Notes: a model not told the origin generated them from the sequence alone. 64,000 bases of DNA from Amblyomma americanum (GCF_052857255.1 NC_135498.1:161720124-161784123), one strand, 5' to 3'; shown: positions 31,065 through 44,900, counted from the stretch's first letter. Program-made: numbers and translations.

Positions 31065-32910
31065 TTAGGTTATCACTGCATTCGTGTAAAGAATAGAGCC
31101 TTCAAGTCTTGTAGATGGAGCTGGCTGTAATGGTCGTGAGGAAAATGCCGACTTCATATTGCGAGCCGGCTTTTTTGAAGTAATGTGGCAGTAGTCCTGA
31201 ACGTGGTACGAATGAAAGTGTGAAAGTGTTGCCTGCTCTTTTGGTTTGTCCCTGGGTAAATAATTTTGTTTGTGTTTTTTTGAGCTGGGCAAACTCCTTG
31301 AGCACACAGATGGGAGTTGCTTCATGTAAGCCACTTATGGCTCGCATAGATTCGTAGTTGAGTGCTCCAAGTTTGGATCATTTTCGTTTTGTATGTTGTT
31401 AAAATTTAGCCTAGTATAGTAGCTGAGGTTAAAAGACACAAGGAGCAAGTCGGAAAGCTGTATCTCAGCGACCATCTCCAGAACGACTGGCTATTCTGCG
31501 TATGAGGCCAAGTGTATTTATAGCGTTCTTGCACATAATTTAAGATCAGGCTGTGGGTTTTCCTGAAGAATGAATAACCAGGCCAAAACATTGGTATGTT
31601 CCACTTTGGGAATTGGTGCATTATTAGTAGTGAGTACGAACGGAGTGGCTTAGAAAATTCGGCGGGCCATCTTTATTTCCCACATGAACATAGCAGTTCT
31701 TGAAGTTGTTCAGGGAGAGGCCGGTTTCGGCAATAATTTGGAAGATTGAAGGCATTTTCCAGGAAGTCTTGCTGCACCTGAGCTGAGCGGTTTGTAGACC
31801 AGAGAGTGATATCATCTGCATGCGTTAAAGCTTGAGCATTAGGAATGGGAGAGGGACTGTGTATTTGAGGAATGTATGCGATGTTAAAGATGGAGCTACA
31901 AATCATGCCTGCTGGCTTCACAATTAGAAGTAAAGTGTCCGGTGGGCGTAGCATTTTCGTGGGTAGCAAATGTTCAATGTGGAAAAAAATCATGAATTCC
32001 TCAACAAAACTGCAATGGTATTGCAAATTATTAGATTGTATTGAGAATGGCTGTGTGGAGACTGTTTTCGTAGGGCTTCGTGATATCTATTCCTAGGGCT
32101 GCGCTTCCGAGACGATTATGAGGAGACCAACATATTACGTCAGCGGTAAAACGGTCTTCAGAATGGCCAGGTCTGTAATATGATCAGAAGCCAGTTTGGG
32201 AAGACGAATATTTCTGATGATGGTCGATATATCAGGAGAACCCAGTAGCAAGCAGTTTTGCTTATAACTTGCAAATAGTTGGGGCAAGATATATTGGACG
32301 TAGTGCACCAAGAGGAGGTGGAACCAGCGAAAATGCACGCAGGACAGAATTACGACGTACAGCCACAACGTTACCGATAAAGGAGGCCTAGCATGTGCGT
32401 GCCTTCTATTTCTTGTCCAACGTCTATTTCCGCTGGTTTGACCTTCAGTGCATAATGAACCAACCAGCCCAGCAATTAGGTCTCTTGCGCCAAGAGTTAT
32501 GGGTAATTTGCTAGGTTTTGTAATGGGACAATCACTGAATGCTTCCAATCTGATGGCATTTTACTGGAAATGCAGATTTCGTCGAAATTCTTAGAACTGA
32601 AATTAATTCTTCATTGTCCAGAGTGCGCATTAGGTCATAACGTACACCATCATGGTCAGGAGCAGTGATATGTCGGGTGTCTTCAATGGCAACTGTATGC
32701 TCAGGCATGAAGACCGGGCATGTGACCTTATGCTGCGTCATGTTTCGAAAGAATGACTATAACAGGTTCAGGGGGCAGTCCTAATTCGGAAAAACTGAAG
32801 AGCCGCTTGCGCCGCAAGGTGTCTGGTGAAAGATGAAGGGTAAAGCAAACGCTCTTGGCGTAGTCTTTGAAGGAGTGCTTGTGTTTCATGGGATTAAATA
32901 CAAGTAATAG
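31065..32910 (-). pseudogene. LINE L3 reverse transcriptase relic
   Basis: The minus-strand reading begins with the pre-RT linker (LRRKRLFSFSELGLPPEP, near 32820-32770). It continues with the RT start (APDHDGVRYDLMRTLDNEELI, 32670-32605), LRPIYLAPTICKL (about 32310-32270) and ITKPYENSLHTAIL, then ALTHADDITLWSTN (31828-31787) with His for Tyr in the YADD box. The post-RT region (AISGLHEATPICVLKEFAQLK) follows. L3 resembles L4 in the ADDIT-WST motif and the post-RT block. Endonuclease, ORF1 and RNase H are not visible. Confidence 0.72.
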
Positions 32911-33231
32911 GTGGCGGTTCCCCACATGAGTGCTGAGGGGAGAACACCGCTTTGTCCAGCGCTTGTCGAGAAGGTGCTTAGAATACGGACACGCTTTAGG
33001 CGTTACTCTTTGAAGTTCCGCTTTGTCATTTTGAACAAACGGATACTAGGTGACGTATACGTCCACTTGCTTGCGGAGTGCCCAGATATTAAGGGGGTGA
33101 GGGCAAGAATGTAGTTGGTCTTAGTTTATCGTTGAAAAAATTGCGTTCTGATTTAGGACAAGGAGGTAAAGTTACTTGGGAGTCCGAAAGTTCATAACCT
33201 CACTGCTGACGAACAAATAAGGGCGGAAGAG
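32911..33231 (+). other. Possible LINE C-terminal tail, weak
   Basis: The frame 32911-33114 ends DVYVHLLAECPDIKGVRARM, which recalls the HLLxxCP motif at the end of LINE ORF2 proteins. There is no supporting context, and the strand is opposite to L3. Confidence 0.25.
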
Positions 33232-33465
33232 GCCGCTGGGGTGGCTGAGTGTAAATGGCGCTAGGCTACTGACCCGAAAGACGTGGGTTCCACCCCGGTC
33301 CTCGCGGTCGAGTTTGGATGGAGCCAGAATGCTAGAGGCTCGTTTACAGTGCGATATCAGTGCACGTTAGAGTTCAAAGTGGTCAAAATTATCCGGACTC
33401 CACCACTACGATGTACGCCATAGCCTGAGTCGCTTTGGGACGTTAAGCCTCATAAACTGGACCTG
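33232..33465 (+). mobile_element. tRNA-derived SINE (Ruka-like), diverged
   Basis: It has an A box (ggtggctgagtg, near 33241-33252), a degenerate B box (gggttccaccc), the gtgcgatatcagtgcacgtt core, a ggtcaaaattatccgg block and the gagtcgctttgggacgttaa segment also seen in the 7487-7723 copy. No clear TSD is visible, and the sequence is more diverged than that copy. Confidence 0.85.
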
Positions 33466-34480
33466 ATCAGATAGGCGCGCAAGTGATGTGACACTAATGT
33501 GAGGCTGAGGTTTCAGTGCACGAAATTTCCTTTTAGGCGTGGAGAAGGATGCGAACACAACCGTATTTTACTTGCATGGCACCACCCCTAAGTGACTCGT
33601 TCAGGAGCCAGGTGGGGACAGGCCACGCTTGAGTAGCAAAGAGAGGGTCTGCTGGGTGGCAAGGTAGTATGTCCGCTTGGAGACACTGTGCAGCAAGGTA
33701 GTACGCAAAAAAGCTTCCATCACTGCCTATTGCCCCAGGCCACTCCAATTTTCTCACTAAAATGCACGCCCACTCGGACTAACTGAACACTCCGGCTGGC
33801 ATCGGTATTTCGTGCTACTTCTGCGGTGGGTTTAATTGTAGTAGCATGGGTGTAAACATCCTGTAAATTTTGTGACTGTCGAGAAATTAGATAAATATGT
33901 ATATTAAATATGTAAATTTGTAATACTCTAGTTCTGTACAAGTCTTCTTAGAAAATTATTTGAGGTCGCGCAGAAACGATTTGATTGTCGGAAATCCTCA
34001 CTGTGAAGTCGATTTAAACTAGCAAGCAACTACTCATTATTATATTTTAGCAGCGTAGCTGCGGCATCACACTTTTATTTTAGCGCTCAATGAAAGCCTG
34101 AAAATGAACAATAAAAACATCTGACTGGGGCTTGCGACACCATCTCGCAACGCTGTGTGTTGTGCTTTCAATGGAAGAAGCCTCTGGCCTGATGAGAAGT
34201 TTTGACTCATTTGTTCTATAAAAATGAATACTAACGCTTCCTTGCCAACCGAGATTTTGAGAATTTTTCATCCCGTTTGTTTTGCCAGTGGGCTGAAGCC
34301 GTGAAAGCAAATTCGTCTCAATCGCTTTGCTGCCACCCGCATACCATCAGAGATGGAGGTGCACGCATGATATATTCCTGATGAAGGTGCATGCTCACGC
34401 ACTTTCAGGCTAATGATGACAGCGACGACCGCTGCAGCGACTAGTTAAGCGCACCGGCTTCATTAGTTCAAAGCTAATGC
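33466..34480. other. No gene recognised
   Basis: AT-rich sequence with short open frames lacking known motifs. Confidence 0.4.
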
Positions 34481-34840
34481 GAAAAAAAGGGCACGAAAAC
34501 AACGGGTTAAGAAGAGGCGCTAAGACGCACACAAAAAGCGCAGAACAGAGCTTTTGTAGAGGAGAGGGGACTTACATTCCGTAGATGGCAGTCCACGCTT
34601 TCACTCACTGCGCGTTCCTTCGTCTGATTGGAGGCGTGTGAGCCGACGCGTGGCACCGTGGCAAGAAACTCCGAGAGGCCAGTTGGAGGTTCGAAGCTAA
34701 ACTTCAGCCCTTTAGTAGCGCCCCTTTTACAGACTCTCTCCTCAATTCGCCTTATGCCTCTTTCCTACAAAAGCCCCGGTTCTGCGCTTTCTCTGTGCGT
34801 CTTTGTCCCTCTTCTTGTCCCATCTTCTCATTTTTTTTCC
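34481..34840. mobile_element. MITE with long terminal inverted repeats
   Basis: The left arm (34481-34570) and right arm (34751-34840) are imperfect inverted copies of about 90 bp. They share aagacgcaca, aaagcgcagaac and gcttttgtag on one side and the complements on the other. The outer ends are A-rich on the left and T-rich on the right. The 180-bp centre has no protein motif. Such a structure fits a non-autonomous DNA transposon. I could not fix a TSD. Confidence 0.75.
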
Positions 34841-36245
34841 ATTCACAATGTATCGACTAGCCCATCATAAAGTCTTCAAATAATTCAAAGCGCATTTGAG
34901 ACCATAACGTTAGGAGCGAAGTCGAGTGGTTTCTCTTGTACTTAGCGGGATTTTAAAATCCCCATAAAAAAAACGTGTAATAGGTGTAGTGCAACAGTAA
35001 ACTGAATTTCTGTTCCTGAATTTCCTCTAAAACACAGCTAACTACGTTTGGGCGTAGAATAAATACGAAATATTCTGCCTAATTTTTCTTAATTTACGTT
35101 GATTGAAAATTTGGCACAGTAAAAAAATACCCGACGTTTCTCAACACGACCGCAAAATAAATGTGGTTGGTTTCACTCTTGAGCGGTGTGCCAAATTTTC
35201 GACTTTTTCTCAAGCTACATAAAGACACACTCTGTAGGTGCTCAGTGTATAAATGGAAATCACCACTGACCTGATCGGTTACAATAACACAGTGCATTCC
35301 GGAGTGCATTTTAATAATACAGGCCTGCTTTTCAGTTGATAAAGTGTAACGGTTCTTCTATTCTAACAGCATATATCACAATATCTCTTGAGCAAAAAGC
35401 AATAGGCTGATCTGCGCGGCCCAAACCATCATGCATTTCTTCACGCTTCTGATATCAGCTTGACTTTACATCAATACAATGCTAACATGTTTCCATGATG
35501 GTGGACTTGAGTGACCCAGGCGTCATTCATACAGTGTTATATGCTTTACTACCCAACTATTTCCGACTTTCATCAGAAGGTCACCAGAATCTACCGGATG
35601 ACTTGGTGGCTCAAGTTCATTTAAAAATATTTCTCATTTATAAGGGAAGGTTGCCCTTTAAGATGTATGTCTAAAAGAATCTAAGGAAACGTCTCACGAA
35701 AGCGCTGCCTGGCTACTATAGCGATCACGCTTACACAAGGCACCCTGGAGTTTAACGTAGTTTAGAGAATGCGTAGCTGAGAGGAGATTATTCTTGTTCT
35801 AATAACGGCTGCGCCCTCACAAAAAAGCACATAGAAGTGGGCATGTCTCTGGGCTTTGTCTCGAGCTTGGTGAACAAGATAAAAGTCTTATTATTGCCTG
35901 CACTGGGCCACTAAAAGACTCTGCCGTTGCTGAAAATCGTACATACCTTGAAAATTACAGGCAAGAAAACATTGATAAGTGCCTAAACCCCCATTATTCG
36001 AAAAGGAACGTGGGGCACATTCAAAGCTAACTATAAATGTTTACCTTTTTTGCTTCTACTTCCCTTCCAGGTCTTTGGCAAAGCTGACTGGTGTGTCACA
36101 TAGATGAGCGAATTTCCCGCCAGGCACACTTTCCGTCATGAGCACTTACTTCTAAGACGGAGGGCTGCCTTCTTCCCTGGAATGCGTTGCTTTACGCACC
36201 GACATTCTACTGTGTCGGGTGTATTTCCTGATAGCGCCTGACTGC
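34841..36245. other. No gene recognised
   Basis: AT-rich; no coding or repeat structure seen. Confidence 0.4.
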
Positions 36246-37799
36246 TCACCTGCGGCCATTCGTGTACTTTATGGCGTCAGCAAGGACGTTTTGACGCGGT
36301 AAAAGAATGCCGCCAGCGGCGATAAGAAGACCATAATTTTGCCTATGGGCAACCTGCGCTGAAGTTTGCAGTGTCGATTGCAGTGTCATAACACACTGCC
36401 CAGCGAGAAGAGCAAGCACTTTTTGGCGCACTCTCAGTGCATTTCTGCGCGCCACCTGCATGCGCCTATTGTCGTGAGCCTCCACGCTCTATCGAAGCCA
36501 CACGAGCCGAGCGTCAGCTATTTGGGCTACACCGAGAGAAGCTAGGCGATGAATGCTATCATACAAACGCGGGTATCTAATCGTGCAGATTATGTTCTCG
36601 CGTTTGCAGCGGCCCAAGGGGCTGACAATAGCAGTTTTCAGTCGCCGAATGGAACAACTGCAGTGCCATTTGGGCAGCGGAGGTTCCCTATAGCATCAGA
36701 AACATTTGAGCTGGCTTTATGTGCGCAGCCGCAGTGCGTCAAATACACCCTTGTGTTATTTGTCACAAGGCTTGCCGAAAAGTTGTTTCTGGGCAACTTT
36801 GGCCAATGCCTGCCGTGGTCCAGCTCGCTTACGGATCGGAAACCAGACAGACCCCTATAACGGGTTTCGCTACTTGAAGTAAGACTCCGTTACCGCCCTA
36901 TGATCACGTTTGTTAGACAAGCCTGCGTGGAGGATGATCCCTGAGCCCATCTTTTGAAGCAATAAGCTTTACAACGTCAGCTTTTGCAGCCGTCAGAGGG
37001 GCCGCAAGTTTGACCTTGAAAACTGGTAAAGGTTAGCGGGGCCGGAAGTTTCACCTTGAATGTAGCTAGAGGTCAAACCATCAGCGTAACTGGTGGTAGG
37101 CAGGTTCGAAACATGACGTCAGCTGCAGCAGCAACACCAGCGGCTGTTAGGCGAACTATCTCGACTTTCACATTTGACCATGACATTCGGTCAAGCGGGA
37201 AAGCATCTGCAAGCATCGCATGCGCAGGTCATGAAAGTCTATCCTGCATAAAACGCCGGTGCACTTTGATGCATTAAGCCTAACGCTAGGTGTATGTGAT
37301 GCAACGCCTACCGTGGAGACCGCCAGTCGCTCCACCGGAAACGTAGTCAGGGAGATGAAGTTATTTGCTTTCGACAAGGGATAACGAGAGCTAAAGCACT
37401 AGCAATTCTTTCCCATCTATTCCATTGTTTCCTTCTTCGTTAGAAGGAATCATGTTTTTATAACATCAAACATTTATTACCAGATGTGCTGCAAAGGAAA
37501 TAACTCCAAAATCAAGTTACAGAAATATTTAACAGCTTTTTTTGTATTTCTGAACTTAATAAATAGGGCAAGCAGAGACCTTCTTCTTTAATCACTGTAT
37601 TGCGATCTTTTAAAATAGCTTCATGATCGGCGTGCACAGTTCTCTGCATAAAATGGTTAGATGGCAAATTTATGATAGCAGCCATTGCCTAAATCTGCAC
37701 ACGCTCTCAGTGCCTTAATAAGAGTCAGAATTGTAGGCTCCATGTGCTGGTGTTTAAGAGAACACGCGTCGCTCTTGTGACGGAAACAATTAAAAAAAC
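36246..37799. other. No gene recognised; short local repeat
   Basis: Open frames at 36246-36485 (-), 36549-36860 (+) and 37056-37277 (+) lack known domains. Around 36998-37070 a block of about 40 bp built on ggggccgcaagtttgacctt occurs twice with changes (second copy ggggccggaagtttcacctt). Confidence 0.35.
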
Positions 37800-38060
37800 A
37801 GCGAGGTCCTACCTGTACACGAAATCTTGCACAAACTGAAGGAAATTGGCGAAGAGTTCGTAGTCAAGACGGACTTCTTTGATGTTTCAGGCCGAGGTGC
37901 TTGTCATGTTTCACGTTTGGTGCGTTGCTCAACGCAGATATTTTATAAGATCCCATTTTCAATCTGCAAGTCGTATGTGGTGCAAACTGGATGTTGCCTG
38001 ATTGCTTGGCTTTTAGAGGAGGGAAGGAAATTTACACTCCTTGCAGTCTGAAGGAAACCT
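37800..38060 (+). pseudogene. Possible Penelope-like GIY-YIG remnant
   Basis: The frame 37827-38051 contains IFYKIPFSICKSYVVQTGCC, which resembles the GKxYVGQTGRC nuclease motif of Penelope-like elements with two residues changed. Nothing else of the element is identifiable. Confidence 0.4.
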
Positions 38061-39034
38061 GGCCAATCAGAGTTTAAAACAGATCCTATGTTTGAAAAGG
38101 CTATAGTTTTGGAACGGTCAAACGAGAGGACAAAACAGGGGTCATTGAGGTTTTAAATATCGTATCATAGAAAGTGGTTAGATGTAAGCTCTCCTTCTAT
38201 TGCCCCTTCAACCCACCCTGACGAGTGTATTAGTTTGGGCAGGTGAGACGTGGTGTTGCCAGGAATTTCATCCTAGCTTCATAAATGTTTTCCTTGCTCT
38301 TTTTGCTGCCAGTACACAATATTTCTGTGGTTTCTCTACTGCCATTTGTTTTATTACTAAACCAATGTTACGTATATTTGTTTTTTTTTCCATTAACTGA
38401 ATAAAACGCGTTGGTAGACCGTACTTAACACCTCCTGCCAGCCTTCGCAAACTACGCCCATACCAATCCAAACAGCGCAGGTCTTGTAAAAATGTATTTG
38501 GAGGGATGCGTTCTCTACGCCGCACACAACCCGTGTAGTACGTTATAGGCCGGAGGACAACGGTTGCGTACACCTAATTTTGTGCTTCAATTCACTGTCA
38601 TCCCAACTGTTCGTGCAAATCTCGATGGCGGATGGCAGATTTGAGTTGATGCGGTGCGCCATTAGTATTTCTACTAGATAGTACCTACCACTGCCCGTGT
38701 GGCTCTGTGTGACAGATGTTTTCACTGAATGCTGCGAGATTTTTTCAGTAGTTGCTTAGCTGTCCTCTGAGCTCAGCCATGCTATTATGTGGGCAAAGTG
38801 CATAATTAAATCACGTGGTTTTAACTCTAATGTTTTACCAGTTGCTTGAACTAGAACGAGAAACAGGGTTAGTTTTGTTCGTTCTAGTTGCCGTGTGCAC
38901 TAAAGCGTGGAATTATTGGTTCGAGGACACTAATAACGCACTTTACATTAGTACCATTCAACTCTTTTATGTAGAAGAACCTAGAACAGTAGTGGAAACT
39001 CGCTGTTTAGCCGCCGCGGTGGTTCACTGTTGAT
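38061..39034. other. No gene recognised
   Basis: Minus-strand frame 38268-38573 is open for 101 codons with no known motif. A 19-bp SINE-head-like segment (gccgccgcggtggttcact, near 39009) is too short to call. Confidence 0.35.
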
Positions 39035-41750
39035 TTTATTTCGCTGATTGTATAGCAGCTCTTCAACAAAATCGCTCGTGTATTGGCGTCCTCAGTCACT
39101 GATTATCACTCGTGGTATTCCATGCCGCAAAAGGACAGAGTTCAGAAAGAATAGTGACACTTGATGCGCAATAGGCGATGGCAGACTAGCCGTTTCACAA
39201 TAACGTGTGAGTTAGTCCACACGTTCCACAGTCCAGCGATTGCCAATTGGAGGTTTGGGAAAATGTGCAAGCATTTCAATTCCAATATGCTCGAGCTGGC
39301 TGCTAGGAGCGGAGGTAGGGCGTTTTAAGGCGCTGACACCGCGTGCATTTTTGGCCAGTAAATCCGTTCTTGAGCTCGACGGAGTGTACGAGTCGATCTC
39401 AGATGTCTGGAGGTGGGGTCGTGCTGCATGACACGCAAAATGGAGCAGAATAGAGCCGTTGGAACAACGAGACAACGAGCAGGTATTGTGGGCCAGCAGG
39501 GAAGTACTTTTTCTATAACAGACGGTCGCGGATAAAATAAACTGCAAGAAACTCCCTGGTTGCGCGCGGCGGCATAGAGGGGTTGTAAAGGCGGATCTTC
39601 ACGCTCCTCAGTTTTCAACACTTCAATTTCAAGAAACTATACAACAATAGATGAGATGTAATGGCCGAAATTGGAACCGCCACACTCAGTTGAGGGCAGC
39701 GGCATTCGCGAATGACAGTCTGCATGGCGTGTCGCCGGCAGCTCTTGTATACGACATTGAAGTCACACTACTGGTGACGGACTGCCCAGGCCATGAGGCG
39801 AATGATTGAATCTCGAAGATTAACGAGCCTGCAGAAGGCTTGATGATAAGTCGTGATGGTGAATGGGCGTCCATGCAGGTATAAACGGAGCCACTGCACG
39901 GGCGAAGATCACATGAAGGCATTCTCATTCGGTGACTGCGTAGTTGCAAGCTGACTTGCTGAAGGAGCGGCTTGACTTTGCAATACCGTGTTCCCAATCA
40001 TCGTGGCCTTTAACCAGAACAGCGCCGAGGCCATCATTACTAGCATCAGTGTGAACTTTCTTTCATGCGGAGGGCTCGAAATGCCGGAGAACAGGATGTG
40101 AGGTCGAGAGATACTTCAGCTGGCGGAATGAGGCATCGCACTCAAAAGTCCATTCAAATGAAGCTCCTTTGTTGAGAACGTACGTCAGTGGATACGCAAT
40201 GCCGGCAATGCGGTGGATAAAACGCTGGAATTTGGAACGTAATCTCAAGAAACTGCAGGCTCCTTTGACTGTCCGTAGTGCTTAAACTCACCCCACAGCC
40301 GCCGTTTTCTTGGGATCTGACCTCACGCCCTGTTCATAGACCACATGGCATAGCACTAACGCTTGACACTCAGCAAAGCGGCGCTGCTCTGAAATGACGG
40401 TCAGGCCGGTGGTATGCAAGCAGTCCAACACACGAGCTAAGCGCTCGTTATGCTCATGGAACGTTTTACCAATCATGACGATGTTATAAATATAGCATAT
40501 ACAAATGTCTCATTGCATGCCGCATAATTCCCTGTCCACAAACCTCTCAAAACTCGCAGGAGGTACATTGCAAAGCTTAAACGGAATCACATTAAATTAA
40601 AAGACACCATCCTGCGTTACAACCACCATTTTTTCTTTGTCGGCCGGAGGCACCGGAATCAGCTTCATCGCAGATCTATGCAGGAAAAGCAAGGAGCGCC
40701 AGAGAGGCAGCCTATGGCGCCACCAATGCGAGAGATTGGGTACAAATCCTTTTGGTGATGGCATTTCAACGGCGGAGACCCATGCAAAATCGCCATGTGC
40801 CGTATTTCTTGTTTAGCTGCCCAAGGGCTCGACGACGCCTGATTGACATCCTTGTCGAGCATTTCTTTGACTTGTCCGTCAATTACTTTGCACTCCGGCG
40901 ACAGCACACGATAAGGCTTTTGACGGATCGGGCGAGGCGATCCGGTATCTACAGTGTGACGGGTGCGAGACGTGGGAGTAGAAGGTAGTCCACGGGGCTG
41001 GGAGAAGTCGAAGACAGCCGTGCACTTCAGCAGAACAAATAACAGCCAGCGCCGTTGAGCGGTGCTGAGCGTTTCGTTGATCATGCCAAGAATTGGGCGT
41101 TCAGCGCTGGACTCTCGGACACGTAAACCGGGACACCCGCGACCGACGCCAGAGCTGCAGGCAGTTTTAAGCCCCTTAGCAAAACAACGGTTTGAGAAGA
41201 TGAATTAGTTCTCCGCAATCCTGGGTTCCCCATATAGCAACGGATATCAGGCAGTTGAAAATGCGCTTTTAGCCCGTCGACTGTACTGGTTCGACTAGAG
41301 CTTCAAACATTTACCGGCTGGTATGTGCAACGAACACCGGAACGCGCGCTACAGTCCACGAAGACACGACTGTATCTTGGAATACACAGAACACCTTGGC
41401 GGCGTCACACACACTTTCCATGAGGCTGGGCACAATCGATATAAACCTCGCCACTTGCATAGTCCACTGTTGCTCCACACAGCATCAGAATGTACATTCC
41501 TAAAATGACGTCATCACTACAGCTAATTATAATGACAAATTCCGCTTGAAAAACGACTCCACCCAACTCAACTTGCAGATTGCACACTACCAGGGGACAA
41601 AACGGCTCGCCACTTAAGCCTCAAAACGTTGAGGTTTCAACTCAAACGTTACAGTTTGTCCCCACAGGCATTTAAATATTCTACTTATCACAGAAACAGT
41701 TGCACCTTTACCAGCGAGAGGTAATGTAGGCACGCATTTTATGGTCACAC
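39035..41750 (-). pseudogene. Gypsy pol relic: protease, RT, RNase H, integrase
   Basis: The minus-strand order is as follows. Protease region (41690-41400: GATVSVI with the DTG triad lost, then GMYILMLCGATVDY). Pre-RT and RT (41084-40665: SPRPIRQKPYRVLSPE, LDKDVNQASSSPWA, DLYPISRIGGAI). The YxDD box reads YIYN (40494-40483). RT thumb (FHEHNERLARVLDCL, GVRSDPKKTAAV). RNase H region with changed frames (40250-39690). HHCC finger (near 39690-39640). Integrase core start (HIGIEMLAHFPKP near 39290, then LRHGIPRVIISD near 39120). The core is cut at about 39035 before the catalytic Glu. No LTR was found on either side. Confidence 0.8.
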
Positions 41751-41930
41751 AGACTTAACTCTTCAGCATTGAAACAGGAGGAGGAATATCAGAACAGAGA
41801 CGACGTCCAGCGACCTCCCCTCCGTAGCTCTCTTCTCCCACAAACAACCCTCCGTCCTTCTACTACGTCATTTTTTTAAGGGATGTTTAATGCCTCAGTG
41901 CATAAAAACTATCAAGTGCGAAATGAGTAA

Positions 41931-44900
41931 GATGCTTAAATAAATGAAAAAAGGAGGGCTGATTTGATGAAATCAAGAAGTGAACGACGATATGGACCCT
42001 GTGTCCAGGCAATATAGCAATTCGGATTTTCCGGTGAGAGTCCCACTGCCGCCAGGTGGCGAATTCTCGTCGGCTTCAGCGCCGGGCAGTCCCACAGCAG
42101 GTGGTGGATATCCGCCTCACAGTCTCTCGTATTGCAGACTGGACACCCCGGGCGGGATATAAATCTCTAAAATGCGGCCACTTGCGTGTAACAGCTGCAG
42201 TTAGGGCAACCCCGGCCCGTATCTTCTGAAGCGCAACCTCCTCTGCACGGGTAAGACCAAGGCGGAGGGTTACCGCACACGGAGGGATTAGAGCACGTGT
42301 GCGGTGCCGTAGGTGTTCCTTTCTTGTTAAAAGGAGGGTGGTGTCATCCAGAGTGAGGACTCGAGGCAAAGACGAGGTCGAGGTCGAAAGGCAGGTCGCC
42401 GAATCTGCGCGGCTTTGTGCGCTCAGGAGGCAATGCGGAACCCACTCAACACGGATTTGCTGCGGGATGCGTGCCGCTGGACGATGGATGTCTTGGCAGA
42501 TTTCTGGGGTGCGACTGACTGGACGTAGTAGGCGTCTGACGTGAAGGGCGTTGGTGCGAATGACAATGCGGGCCGTGGGTAGCATGGGAAAGGCGGCCAC
42601 GGAGCAAAGTGCCTCTTGAACCGCAAGCATCTCCGCACAGAAGGAGGAAGGAGGCTCTGAGAGGCGAAACCTTGACGTTTTGTTCAGAGCAGGCTTGCAA
42701 CGACAGTAAACTGCCGTTGTTGTTTCAAAGCCTGGATGCTTGCGTCAACGTACATAACGATGGCGCCACGCGGCAGATTGGCGTCTTGCTCTGTAATTCT
42801 GTCGCGAAACGATGATGCTGCGCGTGTAGATGATGGCCGACGTAGATCAGTTGGCTTGTTGTCGCTTAGCTGCACAAAACGCCAAGGAGGAAGAACTGGC
42901 GGGGGCGGCTGTAGAATGGAGTGCGATGAAGCATATGTCCTGAGTGCACACGTTGTGTGTGTTAGCCTTGACTTTAGGCGGCGAGCATCGCGTCGTTGCT
43001 GCCCCAGCTCATCTAACGTATTCAGCTGCGCATGTTCTTGGAGCGCCACGATCGGGGTAATGCGGGGAAGGCAAGAGATGACCCTCATTGCCTCTCGATT
43101 AATAGCTTCTAGACGATCCCATTGAGCCCTCGTAAAATGCTGGAATTGGGCTTGGGAAACGAGGCGCGGTTGCACAACCGCCCGCAGCAACTGTCGTGCA
43201 ACATGACAGCGGGTTCCGCCTGTTTTAGGAGCAATGCGTCTAATCAGACCCAACGCCTGAATTGCTTGCTTTTTAGCCCGGGAAAGTCAAGCAGTGCCTG
43301 TTCCTGACTCGCGTATTGTCAAGCCCAAAATTTTTACGGTTCGACTTTCTTGAATTGGAGCTCCCGATAGATGAAGACGAATTGGTGTTGCAGCCAGTTT
43401 ACGGCGCCCCCAGTGGTTGGCGACTGACACGAACATGGTTTTGCTCACTGAAAGCTGCAGACCAATTGAAGAAGCAAAAGTTGACGTAATATCTATGGCT
43501 GATTGTAGGCCTGCTGCTTGAGTCATCCGGTCGTTGTGAGTGCTCCACACCGTTATATCATCAGCCTACAATAAGAACTTAATCTCAGAGACATCATGTA
43601 AGCGCCAAGCAAGGGAGATAAAATAAATGTTAAATAATGGTGACGATAACATCGATCCCAAGGGAAGGCCGCGAAAATTCACAAATGATCCGACGGCCTC
43701 ACCACCGAGGCGTATGGTAAAGTGTCGGCCTTCAAGGAAAGATTTAACAAAATTGCGCACTCTAACGGCGAAATGCAGCATGTCAAGCTATTCCAGGATG
43801 GCAGCATGACTGATATCGCACGTCTTTTCAACGTCCATGGCCAGTACAGTACGTACATTGTGGCTGCGAGTTGAGGCCAGAACTGCTGAAGCCAAGACAG
43901 CCAGTCCATCTTCTATGCCTATGGACGTATGAAAGCCAATTTGGGCGGGATGGTAGAAGCCATGGTGCTCAAGCCACCACGACAGTCGTGTGGCATGCAT
44001 TTTTTTCGGTAAGTTTGCATAATGTTGGCGCAAGCGATATAGGCCGGAAATTTCCGACGCCTGTTGGCAGCTTCCCCAGCTTTGGTATGGGGATCACAAT
44101 AGCTGATTTCCAGGTTTCTGGTACGACGCCTTCTATCCATACCTTGTTAATGGTGGCGAGGAGTTGAGGCAGTATAGCGGAACTTAAGTTCTTGTAAACG
44201 TCGTACGGAATGAAGTCCGGACCGGGCGCAGTCTTCCGACGGGCCTCGTCTATTGCTGAAAACAACTCGGGCATTGAAAATGGGCTTGCAATTCCCTCGG
44301 CGTCGGCTGTATATGGGAGCTTATCGACATATGCTGGAAAGGCAGTCAACTCGGCTCATATGACCCTTGGAGGAAACACATCATACTTGGGGAAAAACTT
44401 CCGCGCTGCCTCTCTGGCGAAATCATGCGGAGCTAAGTTAGCTGCAAAGCATGCTGTGGCGGCGGGAACCATGTTCCATTGTAGCAAACGTTCGCCAGAG
44501 AGCAGCATTCGATGACTTTGTCGAGAACTACTCACACCACGCATGCCACTGCCGTCGCGAGAGATCGCGTTCATATCTGCGAGCGTTGGCAGTAAGGTAA
44601 TTCAGCCTTGTCCGTGCTTGCGCAGAAGTCGGGCCTCGGGAAGCTGTCATCTCCGCTTCTCGGCGAGCAGCCCACTGTTTAAGCAGACCCACATCCGGCG
44701 CCGGGCGATTCACGTCCGTCCAGGTGACAGCAGTAGCCTTATTCGGCGCAGTTTGTATGCAGTCCACAAGTAGTGTAGGTGATTGCATAGAGAGGTCTTC
44801 GACGGTGGTGGGAAACGTGTCCCAATTGACCACAGTACATCTACGGCGTAGTCTGCGGGCCCTTGATGGATGAAGACCGATGATGATAGGATGGTGGTCA

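Noticed and set aside
39009..39027. A third full SINE (gccgccgcggtggttcact)
   Set aside because: Only the first 19 bases resemble the SINE head; nothing after them matches.
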